The notes beneath the pieces were generated by a model that saw nothing but the letters and a program-made list of their open reading frames with translations, searched no databases and was not told where the DNA came from. Shown piece by piece: positions 28,790 through 36,163 of a stretch of DNA of 64,000 bases. Made by a program: the position numbers and the translations under genes. The first letter of the stretch is position 1; each line of letters opens with the position of its first letter. The DNA comes from Buchnera aphidicola (Cinara splendens) (lineage in GTDB: Bacteria > Pseudomonadota > Gammaproteobacteria > Enterobacterales > Enterobacteriaceae): the NCBI RefSeq assembly GCF_900698975.1, contig NZ_LR217722.1, forward strand, positions 62,001 to 126,000, given 5' to 3'.

Positions 28790-30724
28790 ATGCCGATTGT
28801 TATATCGTGCAACGGAGTTGATAAAAGTTATACTAAGATAGTTACTGTAAAAAAAATTCTGGAAGATTTTTATCCTATACATACATCAAATTTTGTAGCA
28901 GGTTTAGTAAATAATAAATTAGTTACTTTAAATACAATTATATCTAAAAATTCAACAATTGTGATGATTGATGACAGTAATCAAAATTTTCTGTCTCAAG
29001 TAAAAAGGTCTTGTATTCAATTGTTAAACCGTGTATTAAAAGATATATGGTTAGACGTTAAAATAGCTAATTCATGTATAAATGAATTTGGATTTCACTG
29101 TGACATTGATATGTCATATGTACTAAAAAAAAAGGATTTACATGAAATTTCTAAACGAATGTTAAAAAAAATTTCTACTGCTTATAAAATATTTGTTAAA
29201 CGTGTTGATATATCATATTTTTTAGATTTTTTACAAAAAAATAATGAAACTTATCAGATTGATATTATTCGTAAAAAATACAGTAGTAAAAATACTATTG
29301 ATGTTTGTTATCATGAAGATTATTGTGAATTTTATGATCATGCTCAAGTTTCTAATATTAAGTTTTGTGAACATTTTCTTTTACAAGATGTATCAGGAGC
29401 TTATTGGAATAGTAATAAAAATAATAAAATGTTACAAAGAATTCATGTAATAATTTGTACATCAAAATATCAATTATTAAAGTTTTTATCTATTTCAAAA
29501 GAAATAAAAAAAAGAGATCACCGTAAAATTGCAAAATTATTAGATTTATATCATATTCAAAAAGAATCACCGGGTATGATATTTTGGCATAAAAATGGAT
29601 ATGTTATTTTTAGACAATTAGAACAGTTTATTCGTGATCACTTATCTAAACATCATTATGAAGAAGTTAAAAGCCCTGTTATTATTGATAAATCTTTATG
29701 GGAAAAAAGCGGTCATTGGAAATATTATAATACATCTATTTTTATAACTAAATCTGAAAATAGAGAATATTGTATTAAGCCTATGAATTGTCCAGCTCAT
29801 GTTCAAATTTTTAAAAGTAAATTGCAGTCTTATAAAGATTTACCGATACGTATCTCTGAATTTGGAAGTTGTCATAGACAAGAATCATCTGGTTCATTAC
29901 ATGGATTAATGCGAGTACGTGGATTTACTCAAGATGATGCTCATATTTTTTGTACTCCAGAACAAATAAAAAAAGAGTTAAATGATTGTATTCATTTATT
30001 ACTTAATTTGTATAATACTTTTGGTTTTAAAAAAATTTTTATAAAATTTTCTACTCGCCCTATAAAAAGGATTGGTAGTGAAAAAATGTGGAATCAAGCA
30101 GAAGAAGATTTAGAATATGTGCTAAAAAAAAATAATTTATCATTTCAATATCAAAGAGGAGAAGGAGCTTTTTATGGCCCTAAAATTGAAATATCTTTAG
30201 AAGATAATTTACAAAGAATATGGCAATGTGGAACTATTCAATTAGATTTTTATTTAGCGCGACAGTTAAATGCTTATTATATTGACAAAAATAATGTAAA
30301 AAAAAACCCCATTATTATTCATAGGGCTTTATTAGGTTCGATAGAAAGATTTATAGGTATTTTACTTGAAGAATTTAAAGGAAAATTACCGATATGGTTG
30401 TGTCCTATTCAAGTGAATGTAATTAGTGTTTCTATATTACATTCATTATATGTACAAAAAATAGTGCAAAAATTATTATTACATGATATTCGAGTTATTT
30501 TTGATATAACTAATACTAGCGTTGGATTTAAAATTCGTTCTTCTATTGTGCAAAATATACCATATATTTTAATATGTGGAGATAAAGAAATACAAAATAA
30601 GTATATTACAATAAGAAATAGATTTAGTAATAAACAATACAAATCTACAATTGATATTTTTATTAACAATATTACAAATAATATTAAAAATCGTAATCTT
30701 CAGGATTTTATAATGGAGGGTTAG
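28790..30724 (+). CDS. thrS: Threonyl-tRNA synthetase with degenerate editing site
   Basis: Class-II synthetase charging tRNA-Thr. Domain order is TGS-like N1 (1-61), N2 editing domain (62-225), catalytic core (about 242-535) and anticodon-binding domain. Core zinc ligands Cys334 (MNCPAH), His385 (DDAHIF) and His511 (IIIHRAL) are at E. coli positions, and the class-II motifs RVRGFTQDDAH and GSIERFIG are intact. The editing site is not: the E. coli residues His73, His77, Cys182 and His186 are Arg, Gln, Tyr and Gln here. ATG 28790 follows AAGGA (28779-28783); it gives 644 residues (E. coli 642). The infC ribosome-binding site is embedded in its last codons. Confidence 0.96.
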   Translation: MPIVISCNGVDKSYTKIVTVKKILEDFYPIHTSNFVAGLVNNKLVTLNTIISKNSTIVMIDDSNQNFLSQVKRSCIQLLNRVLKDIWLDVKIANSCINEFGFHCDIDMSYVLKKKDLHEISKRMLKKISTAYKIFVKRVDISYFLDFLQKNNETYQIDIIRKKYSSKNTIDVCYHEDYCEFYDHAQVSNIKFCEHFLLQDVSGAYWNSNKNNKMLQRIHVIICTSKYQLLKFLSISKEIKKRDHRKIAKLLDLYHIQKESPGMIFWHKNGYVIFRQLEQFIRDHLSKHHYEEVKSPVIIDKSLWEKSGHWKYYNTSIFITKSENREYCIKPMNCPAHVQIFKSKLQSYKDLPIRISEFGSCHRQESSGSLHGLMRVRGFTQDDAHIFCTPEQIKKELNDCIHLLLNLYNTFGFKKIFIKFSTRPIKRIGSEKMWNQAEEDLEYVLKKNNLSFQYQRGEGAFYGPKIEISLEDNLQRIWQCGTIQLDFYLARQLNAYYIDKNNVKKNPIIIHRALLGSIERFIGILLEEFKGKLPIWLCPIQVNVISVSILHSLYVQKIVQKLLLHDIRVIFDITNTSVGFKIRSSIVQNIPYILICGDKEIQNKYITIRNRFSNKQYKSTIDIFINNITNNIKNRNLQDFIMEG

Positions 30725-30727
30725 AGT

Positions 30728-31264
30728 ATTAAAGTCGGAAAAAAAAATCAATTATCTCGTTCGTATCGCGTTAATTATGAAATTCGTTCTATTGAAGTGC
30801 GATTAACGGGTTTACAGGGCGAATCATTAGGGATTGTTAGTGTTCATCAAGCGCTGGAAAAAGCTAAAATAGATGGTTTTGATTTAGTTGAGATCAGTCC
30901 AAATTCTAAGCCTCCTGTATGTCGTATTATGAATTATGGTAAATTCTTATACGAAAAAAACAAAGCTTTAAAAAAACAAAAAAAAAAACAAAGGATTGTT
31001 CAAATAAAAGAAATAAAATTTCGTCCCAATACTGATGAAGGTGATTATCAAGTTAAATTAAGAAATTTAATACGATTTTTAAAGGATGGTAATAAAATAA
31101 AGATTACCTTGAGATTTAGAGGTAGAGAGATGACTCATAAGGATATTGGTATAAATATGTTAAATCGTTTAAAAAATGATTTATCTACTCTAACTTATGT
31201 TGAATCTTTTCCTACCAGAATTGAAGGTCGACAAATGATCATGATGTTATCTCCAAAAAGATAA
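30728..31264 (+). CDS. infC: Translation initiation factor IF-3, AUU start
   Basis: Binds the 30S subunit, blocks 50S joining and proofreads start codon-initiator tRNA pairing. The frame extends upstream of the first GTG (30797) to ATT at 30728, giving N-terminus M-K-V-G-K-K-N-Q and 178 residues, aligning from residue 1 with E. coli IF-3 (180). GGAGG at 30715-30719, eight bases upstream and inside the end of thrS, supports this start. In E. coli the same AUU start is the basis of IF-3 autoregulation, so that loop is probably kept. [30 protein letters not shown] and [11 protein letters not shown] are family signatures. The gene is three bases after the thrS stop. Confidence 0.95.
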   Translation: MKVGKKNQLSRSYRVNYEIRSIEVRLTGLQGESLGIVSVHQALEKAKIDGFDLVEISPNSKPPVCRIMNYGKFLYEKNKALKKQKKKQRIVQIKEIKFRPNTDEGDYQVKLRNLIRFLKDGNKIKITLRFRGREMTHKDIGINMLNRLKNDLSTLTYVESFPTRIEGRQMIMMLSPKR

Positions 31265-31323
31265 ATTATATTGCTAATTGGTATATATTTTTATTAAAAA
31301 TATATTTTTATTTTGGAATTTTT

Positions 31324-31521
31324 ATGCCTAAACTTAAAACATTGCGTAGCGCTGCTAAAAGATTTAAAAAAACTGCTTCAGGTCAATTTAAACGTAAACA
31401 AGCAAATTTACGTCATATTTTAACTAAAAAAAGTACTAACAAAAAGCGTAATCTTCGTAAAAAAATTGTTCTTTCTTCATCGGATTATGCAAGGGTTACT
31501 AATTTTCTTCCTTATTTATAA
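31324..31521 (+). CDS. rpmI: 50S ribosomal protein L35
   Basis: Small basic protein of the large ribosomal subunit. [20 protein letters not shown] and the following lysine/arginine-rich stretch are typical, and 65 residues matches E. coli exactly. It lies between infC and rplT in the standard infC-rpmI-rplT order. Confidence 0.97.
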   Translation: MPKLKTLRSAAKRFKKTASGQFKRKQANLRHILTKKSTNKKRNLRKKIVLSSSDYARVTNFLPYL

Positions 31522-31569
31522 TTCTAAAAGAGTGATTTTTACAGATTATATGTATATAGGAGATTTTTG

Positions 31570-31929
31570 ATGGCACGTGTTAAAAGAGGTGTTATTGCAC
31601 ACGCTCGTCATAAAAAAATAATTAATTTAGCAAAAGGATATTATGGAGCACGTTCCCGGGTGTATCGTGTTGCAAAACAAGCAGTTATTAAAGCTGGACA
31701 ATATGCTTATAGGGATAGGCGTAATAAAAAAAGAAATTTTCGTAAATTATGGATTATTAGAATTAATGCAGCTGCACAGAATTATAATTTATCATACAGT
31801 AAATTTATTCATGGATTAAAAATATCTTCCGTGAATATTAATCGAAAAATGTTAGCAGAAACAGCAATATATGATAAAGTTGCATTTGAAGCATTAATAA
31901 AATGTTCAAAAAGTTCTATACATTTATAA
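31570..31929 (+). CDS. rplT: 50S ribosomal protein L20
   Basis: Early-assembly 23S rRNA-binding protein; in E. coli it also represses rpmI-rplT translation. [18 protein letters not shown] and [17 protein letters not shown] are L20 signatures. The ATG at 31570 follows AGGAG (31558-31562); 119 residues (E. coli 118). A 7-bp hairpin follows the gene. Confidence 0.97.
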   Translation: MARVKRGVIAHARHKKIINLAKGYYGARSRVYRVAKQAVIKAGQYAYRDRRNKKRNFRKLWIIRINAAAQNYNLSYSKFIHGLKISSVNINRKMLAETAIYDKVAFEALIKCSKSSIHL

Positions 31930-31961
31930 TAAATTAATAAAAAATTTTATAAAATTATCAG

Positions 31962-31983
31962 AGGGAGAATCATTAATCTCCCT
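31962..31983 (+). terminator. Hairpin between rplT and pheS
   Basis: AGGGAGA (31962-31968) and TCTCCCT (31977-31983) form a perfect 7-bp stem with an 8-base loop, the most GC-rich structure in this gap. It occupies the place of the E. coli pheST attenuator. A T-rich run begins only about 12 bases later, so it may be a weak terminator, an attenuator relic or a processing site. No phenylalanine-rich leader peptide is seen. Confidence 0.5.
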
Positions 31984-32045
31984 GTGTACATTAAAAATTT
32001 TTATTTTTTGTATGTATTTTATACAATAAATATATTGGTATACAC

Positions 32046-33065
32046 GTGAAACTACAACAAGAAATATATAAATCGATACAAAAAATCTTATATCATGCTA
32101 TGTACGAAATAAAAAAAATAGATGATATTACATCACTTAACAATTTTAAATCAAAATATTTAGGAAAAAATAGTGTTTTATATTTTTATCTTTCTAAATT
32201 AATTACTCTGGAAGTTTCAGAACGCATACAGTGTAGTGTTTTTTTGAATAGTTGTAAAAAAAAAATTCAAGATAAAATTAATTATAAAAAAAAGAAGTTA
32301 CAGGATAATCAATTAAATCAACAAAAAAACAAACATTTTTTAGATTGTACTTTGCCGGGTAGAAAAATTGAAAAAGGTAATTTACATCCTCTTACTATTA
32401 TTATTAATGAGATCAAAAAATTTTTTAATTATTTGGGTTTTAAAACATTTTATGGTCCAGAAATAGAGAGTACATATTATAACTTCGATGCTTTAAATAT
32501 ACCAAATGATCATCCAACTAAAAGTATGAATGATACTTTTTGGTTTGATATAAATCATGTATTACGAACACAGACATCTAGTGTACAAATTAGAATTTTA
32601 GAGAAATATTCTATTCCTATACGTGCAATTGTTCCTGGAAAAGTATATCGTCGTGATTATGACCACACGCATACACCTATGTTTCATCAGGTCGAAGGTT
32701 TAATTGTGGATACTTCAATTTCTTTTTCACACTTAAAATGGATTTTAGAGAATTTTATTATTAAAATTTTAAATAAAAATGTAAAGGTACGTTTTCGCAA
32801 TTCATATTTTCCCTTTACTTGTCCTTCAGCTGAAATGGATATTCAAGATAAATATGGAAGATGGTTAGAAATACTAGGATGTGGTATGGTTCATCCAAAT
32901 GTTTTAAAATACTGTAATATTGATAGTAATACGTATTTAGCCTGTGCTTTTGGTATTGGTGTAGAAAGAATAGCTATGTTAAAATATTCAGTTTCTGATA
33001 TTCGTTGTTTTTTTGAAAACGATATACGATTTTTAAAACAATTTTATAATAGTGAGAAATATTAA
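32046..33065 (+). CDS. pheS: Phenylalanyl-tRNA synthetase alpha subunit
   Basis: Catalytic subunit of the (alpha-beta)2 class-II enzyme. LDCTLPGRKIEKGNLHPLT, FYGPEIES-type segment, RTQTSSVQIR, YRRDYDHTHTPMFHQVEGL (motif 2) and the motif-3 region FGIGVERIAMLKYSVSDIR are intact. N-terminal about 90 residues form the coiled-coil tRNA-binding arm. It is 339 residues (E. coli 327). The start appears to be GTG at 32046; no ATG is available before the homologous region. Its stop overlaps the pheT ATG by one base (TAATG), so translation is coupled and gives equal subunits. Confidence 0.96.
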   Translation: MKLQQEIYKSIQKILYHAMYEIKKIDDITSLNNFKSKYLGKNSVLYFYLSKLITLEVSERIQCSVFLNSCKKKIQDKINYKKKKLQDNQLNQQKNKHFLDCTLPGRKIEKGNLHPLTIIINEIKKFFNYLGFKTFYGPEIESTYYNFDALNIPNDHPTKSMNDTFWFDINHVLRTQTSSVQIRILEKYSIPIRAIVPGKVYRRDYDHTHTPMFHQVEGLIVDTSISFSHLKWILENFIIKILNKNVKVRFRNSYFPFTCPSAEMDIQDKYGRWLEILGCGMVHPNVLKYCNIDSNTYLACAFGIGVERIAMLKYSVSDIRCFFENDIRFLKQFYNSEKY

Positions 33066-35470
33066 TGAAGTTTGGAGAAGAATGGTTATATAATTGGATT
33101 GATCCGTCTGTTTCAAGTACACGGATATGTGAGCAATTAACAAATTTTGGTTGTGAAGCGGAATGTATTCCTCATAAACAGATTTATGTAAAGAATACCA
33201 TTATTGGTCAAATTATTTGCAAACAATTGTGTTCTACTAATAAAACATTAATAAGATATACAGTACGTATACATTATGATAAAAAAATTTATATTGTCTT
33301 TAAAGATAAAAAATATTTATTAGTAGGGTCTAAAATATCAATTATTTTACCTAACTTGATTTTAAAAGAAAATAAACATTTTATATCATCAAATATTAAA
33401 AAAGATAGATTAGATTGTACTTTTGGTTCGTATCATTTATTAGGAATAGAACAAAATAATCACGATATTGTTATTTTTACAGATAATGCTTTAATTGGAT
33501 TAAATTATAATTACTATATGCGTATAAATAAATATATAATGAAATTTTTTATTCCATTTAATAGAGTAGATTTGCGTTCTATTTGGGGTTTATCTCGTGA
33601 AATAGCTTTGTTAAATAACTTGCCTATACCTAAATTGAAATATCAAGATGTATTATTACGTTCTCATTCTTGTAAAAATAGCATAGATGTTACTGTTAAG
33701 CATGATTATATACAATATATTTTTTGTGAAATACACTCTGTACAGGTCTGTTCTATTTTGCCAATTTACATTCAAGAAAGATTAAGACATGCAAGTATGC
33801 TTACAGATAATATAATTATAAACATTATTAATTATATATTTATTGAAACGGGTCATTGGTTTCATATATTTGATTTAGATAAATTAAATAATAAATTAAA
33901 TAATAAATTAAATATATATAGTTTAGAAAAAAAAGAATTTATTAGTAATATTCATGATCAAAAAATTTGTTTACAAGAAGGTACTGTTGTTTTATCAGAT
34001 TCTAAAAATATTTTATCTTTTGAAGATATGGAATATTCTAGATATTGTAAAGTTAGTCGTTATACAAAAAATTTATTTTTAGGGTCTATATGTTTTGATC
34101 CTATATTTATACAACAACGATGTTTATTAGTACCTTCGATTGATAGACAACTCGAATACTCTAAGTATAACATATATCCTTCTTTGCAAAAAAATATTTT
34201 TCAGTATGCACAAAAATTAATAACAAGTATATGTAGAGCAAAATCTTCTGTTTTTAAAGAGTATCATATGAAAAATTGTATTAATAAGTCTACTGTATTG
34301 TTATTAAAACTTGAAAGGTTAAATAAAATTACTGGAATTTCTTTTTTTAAAGAAGATGTACTATCTATTTTAAAGATTTGTCGTTTTTCTTTTCATGAAG
34401 AGAAAAATATTTTTTATGTTATACCGCCTTTTTGGCGTACTGATATTAAAATTGCTGAAGATGTGGTTAGTGAAATTATTCGAGTTTATGGTTATAAAAA
34501 AATTGTATCCAAACCACCTACAGAATATATGAATGTTATGTTGAATAAACATAAGAACATCTCATTATCACGAATTAAATTATTTCTGATAGATCGTGGA
34601 TATTTTGAAATTATTTCATATAGTTTTATAAATCCTATGACACATAAATATTTTCTTTCAGACAATAATACTATTAAAATATGCAATCCTATTTCTAATG
34701 ATATGTCAGAAATGAGGTCATCAATATGGATTAATTTATTGAATTGTATTTCCTACAATCAAAAACGTCAACAAGAATCTATTCGTATTTTTGAAACTGG
34801 ATTATGTTTTTTTGCGAGTAAAAATAATTGTGCTTCTATAATTCAACACGAATATTTATCTGCTGCAATAAGCGGTTTTGTTAGTCGTCGTGAATGGTAC
34901 TTAAAAAATAGAAAAGTTGATTTCTATGATTTGAAAGGTGATATTGAATCTATTTTAAATATTTGTGGTAAATTAAATCATGTAGAATTTATTTCAGAAA
35001 AATATATTGGGTTATGTTCTAGACAAAGCGCAGGAATTTATTTATATGGTCAGTTAGTTGGTAGAATTGGTGTTTTAGATGCTTCTCTTCATCGAATTTT
35101 TGATTTAAAGGATTCAGTTGTTTTATTTGAAATTATGTGGGAAAAAATTAATAGCTATTCAGTTATTAAGAAAAAATCTATATCTTTATTACCAAACAGC
35201 AAAAGAGATATTTCTATTATAGTATCTGATACTATTTTAAGTAAAGATATTTTAAATATATGTCACGATAGTATTAGTATCCATACTTCAGATATATATA
35301 TATATGACATATATACTGGATCAAATATTCCTTTTAAAAAAAAGAGTGTATCTATTTGTTTTATTTTTCAAAGTACTGATATCATGTTACATGAATCAAA
35401 AATTAACTCTAATATTTTAAAGTGTATAGAGGAATTAAAAAATAAACTAGGAGCAGTTTTAAGAAATTAA
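33065..35470 (+). CDS. pheT: Phenylalanyl-tRNA synthetase beta subunit, degenerate editing domain
   Basis: Non-catalytic partner of PheS, needed for tRNA binding and, normally, hydrolysis of Tyr-tRNA-Phe. Length is 801 residues (E. coli 795). The C-terminal core-like and anticodon-binding (FDX) parts are well conserved: FWRTDIKIAEDVVSEIIRVYGY, NRQQ-like KRQQESIRIFETGLCF, VDFYDLKGDIES, LLPNSKRDISII. The EMAP-like N-terminal domain is poorly conserved and the B3/B4 editing region (about 210-370) is badly diverged: the GG-FGG loop and the HTDAS-RYERG motif of E. coli are gone, and the editing Glu334 equivalent is lost, though a His267 remains. A 12-bp tandem repeat lies inside this domain. In frame throughout, so function in aminoacylation is probably kept. 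Confidence 0.94.
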   Translation: MKFGEEWLYNWIDPSVSSTRICEQLTNFGCEAECIPHKQIYVKNTIIGQIICKQLCSTNKTLIRYTVRIHYDKKIYIVFKDKKYLLVGSKISIILPNLILKENKHFISSNIKKDRLDCTFGSYHLLGIEQNNHDIVIFTDNALIGLNYNYYMRINKYIMKFFIPFNRVDLRSIWGLSREIALLNNLPIPKLKYQDVLLRSHSCKNSIDVTVKHDYIQYIFCEIHSVQVCSILPIYIQERLRHASMLTDNIIINIINYIFIETGHWFHIFDLDKLNNKLNNKLNIYSLEKKEFISNIHDQKICLQEGTVVLSDSKNILSFEDMEYSRYCKVSRYTKNLFLGSICFDPIFIQQRCLLVPSIDRQLEYSKYNIYPSLQKNIFQYAQKLITSICRAKSSVFKEYHMKNCINKSTVLLLKLERLNKITGISFFKEDVLSILKICRFSFHEEKNIFYVIPPFWRTDIKIAEDVVSEIIRVYGYKKIVSKPPTEYMNVMLNKHKNISLSRIKLFLIDRGYFEIISYSFINPMTHKYFLSDNNTIKICNPISNDMSEMRSSIWINLLNCISYNQKRQQESIRIFETGLCFFASKNNCASIIQHEYLSAAISGFVSRREWYLKNRKVDFYDLKGDIESILNICGKLNHVEFISEKYIGLCSRQSAGIYLYGQLVGRIGVLDASLHRIFDLKDSVVLFEIMWEKINSYSVIKKKSISLLPNSKRDISIIVSDTILSKDILNICHDSISIHTSDIYIYDIYTGSNIPFKKKSVSICFIFQSTDIMLHESKINSNILKCIEELKNKLGAVLRN
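33881..33913 (+). repeat. 12-bp in-frame tandem repeat in pheT
   Basis: The unit AAATTAAATAAT occurs 2.75 times (33881-33913), encoding the Leu-Asn-Asn-Lys repeat LNNKLNNKLN at about residues 274-283 of the PheT editing domain. It is a multiple of three, so the frame survives. Confidence 0.9.
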
Positions 35471-35558
35471 ATTTTTATTATTATAAATAATACATAAATT
35501 TTAGATTATTTATTTAAAAACAATTAAGTACATCAAATATAAGAAATATGATAGAAAT

Positions 35559-35723
35559 TTTTGTACAAAGATAAGTGAATATTTAAAGAGTAAGTAAAAA
35601 ATGGTTTAATTTTATAAATTTCATTTGAAAAATAAAAAATAATAATTAAAAAGAATTTTAAAAAATGACAAAAATTTTACTTCCGATAAAAGAATAGTTT
35701 TTAAATCTTTTTTAAAATTTTAA
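35559..35723 (+). pseudogene. ihfA: Probable eroded ihfA (IHF alpha subunit)
   Basis: One frame, interrupted by several stops and starting 88 bases after pheT, still resembles IHF-alpha. It reads TK-ISEYL (35565-35585; E. coli LTKAEMSEYL), then after an apparent internal deletion FYKFHLKNKK (35610-35639; E. coli FGNFDLRDKN), then SDKRIVFKS (35682-35708; E. coli TARRVVTFRP). All three blocks are in the same frame and the correct order. In E. coli ihfA follows pheT directly. IHF alpha and beta bend DNA and shape the nucleoid. Block matches are short, so this is a suggestion, not a certainty. Confidence 0.45.
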
Positions 35724-35996
35724 TATGATAGAAAATTTTTATAATGTATTGTTTATTAATATATTTATATATTTTATATGTACTAAATGTGATATTTTTT
35801 ATTAAAAATTTCTATAAAATTAAAACAATTGTTTGATTTTTTGGATTTTTATTTAATTTTAAGTATCATTTTTTTTGAAAATAGATATTTATATAAATAA
35901 TTTTAGATTTTTTTTAGTAAGAAATTTTATTATATAGTAAATGTACAAGTCTATATTTTTATATAGTGAATATTAGTATTTTTATATATATTATAG

Positions 35997-36026
35997 CTAG
36001 CGCTAGATAGCGTGCATAATTTTTTT
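35997..36026. terminator. GC-rich palindrome followed by T-run
   Basis: CTAGCGCTAG (35997-36006) is a perfect 10-bp palindrome and overlaps a CGCTA-GA-TAGCG hairpin (36001-36012). A run of eight T follows at about 36020 on the plus strand. It stands out in nearly pure A/T surroundings and may be a terminator or protein-binding site between convergent pheT and glyS. Confidence 0.3.
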
Positions 36027-36163
36027 TGTAATTATAATACCTAAATTATACACGTAATTTCAGAATTTTTTATATTTTTTTTATATATTGAAATTTAGTA
36101 TATAAAAATTTTTTGTATGTATATAAAATATTTTATAGTCATTTTTTATATATATGATTTTTT

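Larger units (their letters stand above)
35471..36163. other. Gene-free region between convergent pheT and glyS
   Basis: About 690 bases with no intact gene. Its first third appears to hold an eroded ihfA (annotated separately), and near its right end is a GC-rich palindrome (35997-36012). The remainder is A/T-rich sequence in which nothing is recognised. Confidence 0.6.

Noticed and set aside
30797-31264. IF-3 starting at GTG 30797
   Set aside because: It drops 23 residues that align with E. coli IF-3 back to the ATT at 30728, which has a strong ribosome-binding site.
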